From Azolla caroliniana (Eukaryota; Polypodiophyta): 64,000 nt of DNA. The stretch spans positions 4,154,001 through 4,218,000 of the forward strand of contig JBHGNT010000020.1 of the NCBI GenBank assembly GCA_043228905.1, read 5' to 3'. The notes below the pieces were generated by a model. That model was not told where the DNA came from. It saw nothing but the letters and a program-made list of their open reading frames with translations, and did no database searches. Made by a program: the position numbers and the translations under genes. This document shows positions 1 to 9,502 of the stretch, piece after piece (within the stretch, counting starts at the first letter, position 1; the number at the start of each line of letters is the position of its first letter).

Positions 1-339
1 CCGCAAGTTGTAGAGGTGCCGGATCAGAAACATCTTTGTTGCGGCGACCTTCTTTTCGTAAGTGTCCGACAGTGTTTTCCACAGTTCGAATGCTGTCGTA
101 CACGATTGCACCGTAAAGTATACCGATTCCGATAGGTGCATCCGAATCGTGGCGCGGACGATTCTGTCCAGCTTCTGCCACTCAATTGGTTTGTATCCTT
201 CTGGAGGTTCTTCATTTTCGATGGGATCGATTTGCCCCTTGACTATGAGATAGTCCTGCATTTGTCCCTTCCAGAAGTTGAAGTTCGATCCATCGAACTT
301 TCGTAGACTCATTTCTGACGAGCCGGATGTTGATGCCAT
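1..339 (-). CDS. Ty1/copia gag, N-terminal part (runs off window)
   Basis: An open frame reads without stops from an ATG at 339 down to base 1 (113 codons). It starts with a short Ser/Thr-rich leader, then RKFDGSNFNFWKGQMQDYL and, further on, LDRIVRATIRMHLSESVYF. This is the UBN2/DUF4219-type gag fold of plant copia elements, which builds the virus-like particle that packages element RNA. The tRNA-iMet primer site and the LTR lie upstream on the same strand at 1001-1012 and 1015-1303, as expected for the 5' end of a minus-strand element. A decayed relative of this gag is at 38030-38450. The rest of the element lies outside the window. Confidence 0.85.
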   Translation of the reverse strand, partial: MASTSGSSEMSLRKFDGSNFNFWKGQMQDYLIVKGQIDPIENEEPPEGYKPIEWQKLDRIVRATIRMHLSESVYFTVQSCTTAFELWKTLSDTYEKKVAATKMFLIRHLYNLR

Positions 340-1000
340 CAAATTTGGTTTCGGTTGACGAAGCTCGGTTCGGAGTTGACTACGAGCCTTGTTGGAGTGC
401 AGCCGGTTGGCTCACCCGATATCGCTCTAGTCGGATTTGAACCCGAGTCGGTTCGGCTTCGGAACTTGCTCGAATTGACTCCGGTAGCTTGAGGGACAGA
501 ACCGACTGGTCTTCCCGAATGTTGCCGAGTCGGAGTAAGCCCAGTTCGCTTCGGATATATATGCCGAATACCGATTATTGAAACCGATTATCTGGACCGA
601 TTCTGCTTCGGTTGACTGCAGCAACGAGAGAGACGGATCCAACTGATCCTCCCGAATGTCGATCAGCCAGATGAAGCACGAATTTGGGGTTGTTGTCTTG
701 AGACCGATCTGCACCGAGTGGTTACAATGAGCGGCGTTTGATTACCTCTTCGGATGCCGTTTAACCGGGTGGAGCACGATCGTGTCAATGTTGCACAAGG
801 GGATTTCACCTCGAGCGGTTACGATCACAAGAGACAGAGTACAACCTGCTGGCTTACTCCAAGCGAAGATGATCTAACGCGATGAGATGCAAGCCTCGTT
901 TCTCTTCTTCTTCTCTCTTCTTCGAATGACGCAGGAAACCGAATGCTGTGCAGACTGAGACGACGGCCGACAGCAGATTGAAGGACCGACTACTGTGCAG
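340..1000 (-). other. Untranslated leader of copia element
   Basis: This stretch lies between the primer binding site and the gag ATG of the copia element. It is rich in CGGTT/CCGA words and has no frame resembling a known protein. A leader of about 660 bases is long but not unusual for plant copia elements. Confidence 0.6.
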
Positions 1001-1012
1001 GCTCTGATACCA
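1001..1012 (-). promoter_or_regulatory. Primer binding site, tRNA-iMet
   Basis: Minus-strand TGGTATCAGAGC is the canonical plant copia primer site, complementary to the 3' end of initiator methionine tRNA. It sits two bases from the LTR edge at 1015. Confidence 0.9.
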
Positions 1013-1014
1013 GA

Positions 1015-1099
1015 TGTTGGAGACGAGGTCGTCAATGCGGAAGATCAAGAAGCATTCGATTGGTGTTCAGTACCTGCGTATGACAGTTTCTAGGTCGTT

Positions 1100-1135
<36 letters not shown>

Positions 1136-1303
1136 AAAAGAACTTTCTATTCCACAAAGCAATAATACAACACCCAACCTTACAAAAAGGTTACAAGGTC
1201 ACTATATATAGTGACCGACTTAGGGCAACTACCCTTTATGCTAATTACACAAATGGCCCAAAGGGATAGTGTGAACACGTCCATTATACACTTGTATTCG
1301 ACA
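1015..1303 (-). repeat. Copia 5' LTR, 289 bp
   Basis: In element sense the LTR runs TGTCGAATAC...CTCCAACA. A second LTR of the same family is at 60407-60708, where a polypurine tract confirms the 5' edge. A (GA)n tract of about 14 units lies inside at 1103-1132. The distal edge abuts a gypsy gag frame at 1304 that is cut off there, so this element inserted into that gag. The target duplication cannot be confirmed because the other end lies outside the window. Confidence 0.85.
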
Positions 1304-1695
1304 CCTACCCATTCCATGAAGTCCCGTTTCGAGAGCCGAAGCACGTCATCAAGCCCGTATTTTTCGAGGAGCCGACCTTCAAACTCTTCCCAGGTCTGGC
1401 TCTCAGCCCGTACCTCGAGCACCTATGCATGGATGCCCGGATTCGCCACCCGAGAGAATCTGGTCAGTCGCCTTTCTTCCGGAATGTCTCTCATTACCAT
1501 CTCGGCCCGGTAGGCCTCCAAATAGCTCGTGGCGTCTTTCCCACCGAACCGGCCTATCGTGCCGACGACCGCTTCAATAGCCCTATCGAGGGCGCCTGCG
1601 CCTTCACGCGCACTCACTATCCGATCCACAACCGAAGCCATGGCTTCCACAAGGTCCAACCCCTTCATCTTTCTATTCCTTTGCCGCCTGTTCAC
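1304..1695 (-). pseudogene. Ty3/gypsy gag N-terminus, interrupted
   Basis: The minus-strand reading begins near 1695 (or at the internal Met at 1668) with KGLDLVEAMASVVDRIV and continues with MRDIPEERRLTRFSRVANPG. After an in-frame TAG it goes on with EFEGRLLEKYGLDDVLRLSK and stops being coding exactly at 1304, where the copia LTR begins. The length and position right after a candidate primer site and LTR (1691-1708, 1713-2351) fit the start of a gypsy gag. The C-terminal half of a related gag, with a zinc knuckle, lies at 3879-4990. One nonsense codon and the insertion make it non-functional. Confidence 0.75.
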
Positions 1696-1708
1696 GTCGG
1701 GTTCACCA
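1691..1708 (-). promoter_or_regulatory. Candidate primer binding site of gypsy element
   Basis: Minus-strand TGGTGAACCCGACGTGAA begins four bases from the LTR edge, the usual position for a primer site. I could not assign the complementary tRNA with certainty. Confidence 0.5.
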
Positions 1709-1712
1709 AATA

Positions 1713-2351
1713 TGTCGTGTTGTTACGCGCGTGCGTGGAGAACGAGGCAGGACCACCGAGGTCTTGGACAGAGAAATAGCCGAGAAGGAGGAGAACGGAA
1801 AGGCAACGGACGCACTTGCACACACACAGACACGGGAGCACACATGAATCACAGTCCAACAACACAGCAAACGAGACGACTAGAAGTCCGAGTATATGAA
1901 CACGTATGTATATATATATATATATATATATCGAGACGGTTACAACTAACAGGCCGGCAAGGCGAGCACCGACGTCTGTTCACTCACACAGAGAAGAGCG
2001 AGATGGAGACTCTGCCGGAAGCACACGGGCGTTCCACGAAGCGGAGTCAGCCTCCTGAAAACCTGCGCGCAACGGCTATGGAGAGTGATAGAGGAGAAGG
2101 GCTTAGTCCCAGTCCGGCAGCACTTCGTCCTCTCTAACGCGCGATCCCTTTTCCATTCCTCTCCCTCTCTTTTATAGCCCAAGGAGGGAGGCCGTTATCA
2201 TCCATTACATCACATTAAATATCTCCCTATTGAATGCGTGCTACCTAGGATTTCACCTCAGCCGACTTGTACCCACCTACTTACTATACAACGAAAAGTG
2301 TGCTCCTGTGTAAGGGCCGGTTTCCGCCTAGGGACGGTTTTCTTCACGACA
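1713..2351 (-). repeat. Gypsy 5' LTR, 639 bp
   Basis: The ends form a perfect short inverted repeat, TGTCGTG...CACGACA. On the minus strand a TATA-type box (GCTATAAAAGAG) lies near 2170, which sets the sense direction and matches the gag orientation. A (TA)n run occurs near 1910-1931. The U5 part contains a CAAGACCTCGGTGG motif also seen in the LTRs at 27421-28091 and 61454-62234. Confidence 0.75.
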
Positions 2352-3380
2352 ACGTTACCTAACCTCAAGTCTCGTAATTACGATGGTATACACCAAAATG
2401 CAACCTAATGGTCAAGCCAAATGAGCCCTCTTTTTGTAGTAGGCCCACATGGCCCATCACATGGTTACGTCATTACGAATGCCTTTCGTAAGAATGGTCT
2501 CATGGTGGCATCGTATCCATGTAATGAGGGAGGGATGTTGGATATGTGTGCCATAAGAGCGACCTCACATCAAGTGGGTCAAGCCCCACGTTCTCAACAC
2601 CATTGTGGCTAAGATTGTTTCATTACGTAACAAAATCAAAGTCACCAGTGGGGATGTCAACAATAAAAATTTGTTGAAAAAGGGATGGTGACAACGCCAT
2701 TCTCACAAAAATGTGAGGACGGCCACCAAGATCCTTTCCCCGAAAAGGAAAACATTCAATATTGAAATCGCGTAATAACTTATATACACATATGTATATA
2801 TATTATCACATATATACGATCAAATACGTATACGTGTGACCACATATGCATATATAAAAGAAATCGTAATATAAAATAGCCAAAAATGATGTAATCGAGA
2901 TATGTAATCGAGGCATAGACCCTCTATGCACACGAAACATCTAAAAATAAGGGTTAATCGTAATATGCAATTGAGGTATTGACCTCATACGCATACGACA
3001 CCAAACGCATATCATTTACATAGAAATCAAGGTAATGACCTCATACGCAAACGTAACATATGTTTGCCTCAATTAACGTCGTACGCATACGACACTAATC
3101 ACATATTAAATATATGTCAAATGAGGGATTGACCTCGTGCACATATGTAAACATTTTATATAACCAATTAATTACGACTACAACATCATTGAATTAATGA
3201 AAAAAAAATTACATATGACCATATACATGATTAGAAGGGAGAAGAAAAAATAGAAAAAGAAACAAGAAAGATTACCGAAGTTCCTTTGTTGATCGTTGTC
3301 TGGACCAAGGCCGACCGCACATCAATCGATCACCATCAATCAAGAAGACAAAAGACAACAAAAGAAACATTAGAACATGA
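2352..3380. other. Non-coding stretch with degenerate repeats
   Basis: There is no convincing coding frame. From about 2880 to 3150 an AT-rich unit of 60-70 bp containing GAGGNATTGACCTCATACGCA-like words recurs four or five times with drift. The right end abuts a tRNA-iMet primer site at 3381-3392, so at least part of it is probably the leader of the element whose LTR is at 3395-3878. Confidence 0.5.
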
Positions 3381-3392
3381 GCTCTGATACCA
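3381..3392 (-). promoter_or_regulatory. Primer binding site, tRNA-iMet
   Basis: Minus-strand TGGTATCAGAGC is an exact canonical match, two bases from the LTR at 3395. Confidence 0.85.
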
Positions 3393-3394
3393 AC

Positions 3395-3464
3395 TATTGG
3401 AGATATGATCTAATGTAAGCATATGATAAGGAGAAAAGAATGATAGATAGATAGATAGATAGAA

Positions 3465-3500
<36 letters not shown>

Positions 3501-3878
3501 AGGGTGTCGATCCACCCCACCACCCCCAAGCGAAGGGATTGAGACGGACTCGAGCCTCAATCGGCATCCCATACCACCGTTGTGGCGTCGAGTTGTACCT
3601 GGTGCTGGCGCGCTCGCTACAAGAGTTGAACCACCACGAAACAGAGTCTCAACGTAGTCAAAAGATGATGAAATGAAGGTAGTTAGGCCTCTTATTTATA
3701 GCGATACCCAAGGCCCCCAGGCAAGTTCACACTTGGCCTAATGGGTTGTCTCAATCCTGAGGATTAAAAGTAATCATCCCCTTCTTTACACTCTCGTTTA
3801 ACCCTCACACTTATCCACGTGTATAGAATACTATGGTAAATTCTCACCACAGGATATTATATGGTCATGCCCATAACA
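3395..3878 (-). repeat. Gypsy-type 5' LTR, about 484 bp
   Basis: The same LTR family as 24393-24856, where it is the 3' LTR of a gypsy element. In sense orientation it starts TGTTATGGGCATGACC; the other end is mutated (TATTGG for TGTTGG on the plus strand). It carries (GATA)n and (GA)n tracts at about 3446-3495. It cuts off the gypsy gag that resumes at 3879. Confidence 0.75.
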
Positions 3879-4990
3879 CACTTACTCTGACATTCAGACA
3901 TGCCCCGTGCAACTCTTCCGTGGCCTTCGTAGCCGTGTGTATCTTCCACCCATGCTTGGTGTTGATCGGCCATTTCCCCTTCTTGTAGAAGTCCTTGCTA
4001 TGCCTAGCACTTCTCTCAGTGTGAGTTCTATGAGACTATTGAGGACTCGCTCCTCGAGGACCTTTCACAGATCCATTGTTTTCTCAATTTCCGAGCTTAA
4101 CCGGAAGCTCGGGACCTTGGCCTTCTCTTCAACGGGTTCGCTCCGGGTGTCATACCTCCCCGAAGGGCCCGCTCCTCCGTTTTTTCCGGCCCGCTTATCG
4201 TCGACCAGAACCTCGTAGTTCTGGCACGTGGTTTCCACAAAGCTGGTACTTTCCTCAACCAGGTCGCCCCATCCAGTGACATCGCACACTTGTTTTTCCG
4301 CGCGGTCAACTTCTTCCTTCTTCAGCCTCCTTTCGGAGAAGGTTTCTAGTACCACCGGCCAAAACCCGGGGCTTGTATCGGCGTTAACCGCCTCTCCACC
4401 TACGTGAATGCCGGCCAAGGCCGAGTAGTGGATGGCCTCGACGTGCCGCGTCGCGGCTTCCTCCATCAACCTCTTCATGTCGCCTCGTTCGGGGTTTACT
4501 TCGAGCATTCTCCGTGCGTCACTTGCGTGCACCCTGCCATTCCAAAGGTACACCACATTGCTCCTGAGTGCTTTGCCGAAGTCGGCACAATCTCTCCGGG
4601 CATGGCCGAGGGCATCACACCATATGCACCTTTGGTTGCCTGGCAGCCACCGGTCACGGGACTGGCCTTCGTAACCCCTTCGGGCCTGAGCGATCTGGAG
4701 ATCACGCATCATTTTTGTCAGCTCTTATAGAGCCGCACCCCCGGACGGTCCCGCGACTACGTTAGTCGGGGCCGGGCCTGACTCGAGCCACCTTCTCGTT
4801 TCTTCTATTCGGGTTAGTGCCGGCTTGGCCCTCGTTTCGACAGTCGGACCCCCGTTCCAGAGATTGGTCATAGAGGTCCCGCAGAGAATGGATGAGCGAG
4901 CTCCCTCTCCCTGTTCGGCAGCGTCCTCTCTTCTTAAGAAAGAAGGGGGAAAAAAAACCCCTAGCACCGGTCAGAGGCCCCCCCTTTTAT
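3879..4990 (-). pseudogene. Ty3/gypsy gag C-terminal half with zinc knuckle
   Basis: Reading down from about 4990, the protein contains an ETRRWLESGPAPT linker, a DLQIAQARRGYEG stretch and a CCHC zinc knuckle CIWCDALGHARRDC, which binds RNA in capsids. It then has a conserved NVVYLWNGRVHA segment and ends near 3890 with EVLGIARKDF, the usual approach to a gypsy protease. There are in-frame stops near 4713 and 4064. The 3395-3878 LTR element replaced the following protease. Upstream at about 4990-5030 is a remnant of the family LTR with a TATA-like TTATAACACAAGG context. Confidence 0.75.
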
Positions 4991-5032
4991 AACACAAGGA
5001 GCAGTCGTTACACCCAGTTTAATGACCCCGAC

Positions 5033-5384
5033 TGTCAGAACCAAGAGAGAAGGTAAAGTGATAGAAGAAAGATATAAAGAGATCACAAGAAGAGGAATGA
5101 AATGATAAGAGAACAATGAATGTATTAAAGTAGAATAAGAATGGATACAAGATAGGCGATGAGAGCTTAAGACTGGTGTTGATTCGAATTGGTTTTGAGA
5201 AGAATTGTATGTCCATATTTATAGGTTCCTATAGAACATTTACAATATCAGTCTATTACAAGAAGTAGCTTTTATTATTTCATATAATCATATGCTATCG
5301 TAATGGTTAGGTTCTTGATTATGTATCACAAGGTCTTTGGTTCAAGCCTAAGTGAAGCCACATAATGTTCACGAATTCATGACA
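5033..5384 (-). repeat. Chromovirus-type 3' LTR, 352 bp
   Basis: Element sense is minus: TGTCATGAATTCG...GGTTCTGACA. A polypurine tract, in sense TAAGAGGAGAGATAG, lies directly outside it at 5385-5399 and is nearly identical to the tract before the LTR at 36531. No coding region of this element remains; plus-strand gypsy sequence begins almost at once. The first 90 bases hold an antisense tRNA-like sequence (5294-5366). Confidence 0.8.
5294..5366 (+). other. tRNA-gene-like sequence antisense to LTR
   Basis: The plus strand shows an A-box-like TAATGGTTAGGTT at 5301-5313 and a B-box-like GGTTCAAGCCT at 5339-5349, spaced as in a tRNA gene. It lies in the first 90 bases of the minus-sense LTR at 5033-5384, so it is antisense to the element. 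Arms are degenerate, so a functional tRNA is unlikely. Confidence 0.5.
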
Positions 5385-5396
5385 CTATCTCTCCTC

Positions 5397-6797
5397 TTAA
5401 AACGACAAGTGGAAGGAGTTGTTAACAATGTAGGGCCAGGTTTGTTGGAAGACCAATGTCGCCCCCAGAATACCAATCACCGCGATTACTGACGGAAGCC
5501 CCCAAATACACAACAACATCAGTACCAACAATGGCCTCGTGACGAACCTACGCCACCACTTGAGCCCGTGGCTCAACCAACCACAGAAAAAGGGGAGTCT
5601 AGTGTGCATTGTTTTATATGCCAATAGCCAGGCTACTACGCGACCCAGTGTCCACAACACGATAAGGGCAAGGGACCGACGGTGAATACTATTACGACAG
5701 AAATACAATAGGTGACCACCCGCAGCCAGTCCAAGGCGGTCAAGTGGGAAGTGCAAGATAACATAAGAAAAGCTACAAAGACCTAGGTAGACAAAGCCAA
5801 CGAGGCCAACGTTGATCGCATGCGCCAAGACGCGGCAGTCGGGGCAACATCATCCCATACGGAGGACGCTACGAGGGGGGAGGATCCGGTATGGATGATC
5901 CTCGCAAACTGCCAGATCACTCTGACAGTGACAAGCTGTTAAATTTGGTTCCTCGATTTTGGCAAGCCATGGAGACCCATATGCGTCATGTAGACCGAGT
6001 CACGATTCCTACCCATTTTGCCGAATCTATTACAAGGCCAGCCGTGGTGGACCACCATAATCCGGCCATCAAGGTTATCCTACAAGGGGAAGAAATCTCG
6101 GGGTGCATAGTCGATGGAGGTTTGGGAGTGAATGTCATTAGCAAGGCCACTTGCACCCGCCTCGGCATTATAGAGTGGAAAGTGTGCCCATTCTAGCTCC
6201 GCATAGTGGATACACGATCCGTCCGACCACTGGGGCTACTCCGAAAGTGAAAAATCATGATAGGAGGACATACATTCGAGATATCGGTCGTCGTATGGGC
6301 CCTAGATGCTCCTGGTGAGTACACCCTCCTATTAGGCCGCCCATGGCTACGTTCCGCAAACATCAAGCAGAATTGGCAACACGATAACATCAGTTTTCGA
6401 CAAGGTCGAGCCAAGGTTCGAGTGTCGATGTAGGAAAGCACCTCGTCCACCAAAGCTATTACTCCACTTTACGCGGAAGAAGTCCACGTGCTCGAAGGGT
6501 TAGACGAGGAGGAGCTGGAAACTTATCTGAAGGAGAACCCTCGAATTGTGCCATTGTTAGAGATTGATGTCATCGAGACGACCGGAGCATACGCCACACA
6601 TGTGGTAGCCAAAGAAGAGGACTGCAAACCCGATACACAGGCTCTTATGGAACTCCGTAGGGCATAGGATGCATTCGATCGAGAAGTGGAAATCTCTCAA
6701 CGCGTCACGGCATCGGCTTTAGAAGAAATCAATGTCGGGACTGCCGATGCGCCACGACCTCTCTCGATAGCGAAGGACCTACCTCCTTCAGAAAAGG
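5397..6797 (+). pseudogene. Ty3/gypsy gag zinc knuckle and protease, decayed
   Basis: The plus-strand frame carries a gag end with a degenerate knuckle (VHCFICQ, stop, PGYYATQC; the His is Tyr). From 6030 comes a retropepsin-like protease: IKVILQGEEISGCIVDGGLG is the active-site region, with the expected DTG/DSG replaced by DGG. A YTLLLGRPWLR flap region follows near 6320. Several stops interrupt the frame. It is cut at 6797 by a solo LTR and continues as reverse transcriptase from 7421. Confidence 0.75.
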
Positions 6798-7420
6798 TGT
6801 TAGGAGACAGGTCCCTCCGGATGGTGCAGACCCGGTGAGAACCGGATGTAGAGTACCCGGCTACGGAAGACCCGGTGAGAACTGGATGAAGAGTACCCAG
6901 CTACGGAAGGCCCGGTGAGAACCGGATGATGCAGGCCCGGTGAGGCTCACCGGATGAAGGGACATATTCGTAAATATGTCTTCTGAGAGTCCATCGGGGC
7001 TATATTTGTAAATAGACGAAAAGTCATGTTAGTATAAATATGACTTAGGGCAAACAGAGAATAGTGATGATGTTGTCATTCTTGTTGGTGCAAGACTTGA
7101 GAGCATGTAACAGTGTATAGAGAGAGAGAGAGAGAGAGAGGAAGAGGTCGTTGCCTCTGTTGTAACCGCCGCTTGTGGCGAAGATCGTGAGCACGAGGTC
7201 GTTGCCTCCGTGAGCTCACTATTGTACATTCTGATATAGTGATAGTTTTGCAGTCTGTGGGCTGCCGTGGTTTTTCCCTAGTTTGGGTTTTCCACGCTAA
7301 CATCCTGTGTACTCCTCTCTCCATTGTGTTGTGCTTTCATTTCCCTTTTTTTTTTCTGTGTATGATTCTAAGCTCAGTTGTGGCCGAGCGTTGCACATAG
7401 GGAGCGTGCAGTTCCTGTCA
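6798..7420 (+). mobile_element. Solo LTR, 623 bp, TSD AAAGG
   Basis: The LTR runs TGTTAGGAGACAGG...TTCCTGTCA and is flanked by AAAGG at 6793-6797 and 7421-7425. No internal sequence remains, so it is a solo LTR left by recombination. The U3 part carries a minisatellite of about 40 bp built on CCCGGTGAGAACCGGATG (about 6825-6955), and a (GA)n tract lies at about 7119-7140. A second copy is at 50522-51213. It separates protease and reverse transcriptase of the host gypsy element. Confidence 0.92.
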
Positions 7421-8035
7421 AAAGGCAACCATGATCGACCTGCTGCACGAAAATAAAGATGTGTTTGCATGGTCGCATGAGGATATGAAGGGATTGGACC
7501 CCAAGTTCTATCAGCATCAAATTAACCTGGCGACGGATGCAAAACCCATCTAGCAAAGGGGTTACCGCATGAACCCGAACTACACGGCATGCGTAAAAGA
7601 AGAAATCGATAAGCTCTTGAAAATCGGGTTCATCAGACCAGTCAAGCAGGCATTGTGGTTGAGTCCGATCATCATCATACCCAAAAAGAATGGGAAATTT
7701 CGCATCTGCGTCGACTATCAGAAACTCGACGCGGTAACAATTACAGATGTGTTTCCCCTTCCTTTCACAGAAGGCGTACTCAACACCATAGCAGGGCACG
7801 AAATGTATAGTTTATTAGATGGGTTCAACGACTATAATAAGATCCACATACATCCAGACAATTAGGAAAAACCGCTTTCGTGATGGATTGGGGCATATTC
7901 GTAGTAGTAGTGATGATGTTCGGGCTTAAAATAGCGTCATCAACATTTCAACGCATCATCACAGAAATCTTCAGCGAATACATACCTGCCTTCATGGAGT
8001 TCTTCCTCAATGACTTCGCAGTTTACGGCTGGGAG
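7421..8035 (+). pseudogene. Ty3/gypsy reverse transcriptase, decayed
   Basis: The reading includes MIDLLHENKDVFAWSHEDM, then the RT fingers and palm: a MNPNYTACVKEEIDKLL segment near 7569, ALWLSPIIIIPKKNGKFRIC and VDYQKLDAVTITDVFPLPF. After a stop at 7863 it resumes with MFGLKIASSTFQRII and FLNDFAVYG near 8005. The catalytic FxDD box reads FLND, so the polymerase is dead. At about 8035 it joins minus-strand copia gag without an identifiable LTR, an old rearrangement breakpoint. Confidence 0.8.
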
Positions 8036-9120
8036 TAGAGCATCTGACCATCGGGTGCATTGCTCCTTTGTCGAGAATGATTTTCTTCAACCAACAGTAT
8101 CGATTGAAGGTCGAAAAAGGAGGGAGGATTCTCTCTTGCAAGAATGGCCGATCTTATCGTGCCAAATTGTGGTGCTAAGCCGTCGAGGCATATTTGCTCT
8201 GTTGTAGGCTTTAGGGTTAGGGTTAACATTTATGATAATCATGATGATTGATGATAAAGATAGACATGGTGGGTGTGATGACGATGGAGAGTATGATGGT
8301 GAGAGAGATCATGAAGAGGTTGAGAATCATTGAGAAGCGGGGTGGGGGGTGGTGCCTAGAATGGCTCCACCCCCCTCCCAAGGGGGTTCAACATTAAGGG
8401 GGGGGGGGGGGAGAGAGAGAGAGAGAGAAATGGTTATTGTTGTATTCATTCATTCCCCATAAGGGGTTAAATAGGTACAAAACGGAAGATACACAAGGGT
8501 GCAAGCCCCTTGGGCATTCACACCTACTTACTCACTCACACCTCTTTGTATCCATCACACTCACACTCACATTCACACTCATAATCGTATAAGATTACAC
8601 ATACATATCAACACATTACATCTTTCACCCTCACTTATCAATCACCCGTACATCTCGTACGGTAACATGCTCCATTTCATCATCGTAGATGATGACGTTG
8701 ATTGATCCGAGGGCATCGCACAACTCCTTGATATTCAAGGTATGGCTGGTGATTGACATGTCCCTCTGTTGTATATTATTCAACTCTTGTTGGAGTTGGA
8801 GCTTACGTGCAGTCGTGTTGGCTACAAAAATCTTCTTGAGATTGCCCCAAGCTTCTTTTGGCGTTTTTGCCTCTCGACTGTAGTTGAGCATGTGATCATG
8901 AACGCATGATGCAAGGCAATACAATAGACGGCTTACACTTGCTCCTATGTTGGGTAGTCGGCGTTTGTTGGGTTGGGTTACGTTTCATGAGCTCCCTCGA
9001 TAGAACTCCAATATCCTTGACTGACAAGGTATTGATGCATCTTGTATTCCCAAGATGCGAAGTTTGTCTTGTCAAGCTTCTTTGTAGGAAAGAGCGCTTC
9101 CCATCTGAGTGTTCATAGAG
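8036..9120 (-). pseudogene. Copia gag split by a solo LTR
   Basis: Two gag pieces on the minus strand flank a solo LTR. The upstream part (8668-9120) contains SREAKTPKEAWGNLKKIF and NIKELCDALGSINV. The downstream part (8036-8199) contains EQICLDGLAPQFGTIRSAIL and PPSFFDLQSILLVEENH. Removing the insert and one GAGCA copy brings DDEM and EQICLDGL together, as in intact plant copia gags. The N-terminal part has nonsense codons. It breaks off at 8035 against gypsy sequence. Confidence 0.8.
8200..8667 (-). mobile_element. Solo LTR, 468 bp, TSD TGCTC
   Basis: Bounded by TGTTGTAGG and GGTAACA and flanked by TGCTC at 8195-8199 and 8668-8672. A TATA-like CCTATTTAACC on the minus strand near 8470 suggests minus sense. 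It contains a G run followed by (GA)n at 8398-8428. No internal sequence is left. Confidence 0.88.
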
Positions 9121-9208
9121 TTGATTTCTTCTCTATTGTTGAACTAGTTCTGTTGATTGTCAATATAGGACACAACACAGTTGAATAAGCTTGATCAGAA
9201 AACCACAC

Positions 9209-9220
9209 GCTCTAATACCA
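9209..9220 (-). promoter_or_regulatory. Primer binding site, tRNA-iMet
   Basis: Minus-strand TGGTATTAGAGC is one mismatch from the canonical site and directly abuts the LTR at 9221. Confidence 0.8.
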
Positions 9221-9282
9221 TGTTAAGAAATGGAAAGCGTAGGTGATATTGTGCAACGGAGGTGAACTATGTGAGAGAGTAT

Positions 9283-9313
<31 letters not shown>

Positions 9314-9502
9314 AGAGCTTAGAACAAGAAGCTATATTAGAGAAAAATATGATTATATCCAACAGTGACTAAGTAACAAAAGGTTGGTTTAAATACCATC
9401 TAGTCTAGGGCAACTACCCTTTCTACTACTTACAAAACTAGCCTAGTATGTCCATTGGCTAGCGTGAAAGTCATTTGGGGAAGTTGAGTTCGATTCTCAA
9501 CA
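9221..9502 (-). repeat. Copia 5' LTR, 282 bp
   Basis: In sense the LTR runs TGTTGAGAATCGAACTC...CTTAACA. It contains (GA)n at 9293-9317. Its 5' edge is itself the T arm of a tRNA-like sequence on the opposite strand (9451-9502). It belongs to the gag at 8036-9120. Confidence 0.8.
9451..9502 (+). other. tRNA-gene-like sequence at LTR terminus
   Basis: The plus strand has an A-box-like TGGCTAGCGTGAAAG at 9456-9470 and a B-box-like AGTTCGATTCT at 9487-9497 inside a TTGAG...CTCAA stem that ends on the LTR boundary. It is antisense to the copia LTR. Confidence 0.5.

Noticed and set aside
1529-2137. 202-codon plus frame
   Set aside because: It runs antisense through a gypsy gag and LTR, including a (TA)n run; a chance frame.
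5028-5407. Solo LTR insertion flanked by CGAC at 5029-5032 and 5404-5407
   Set aside because: The sequences on either side belong to different elements in opposite orientation, so the 4-bp match is not evidence of a single target site.
5397-5828. 143-codon minus frame rich in hydrophobic residues
   Set aside because: It is the reverse strand of a plus-strand gypsy gag and zinc knuckle; no independent support.
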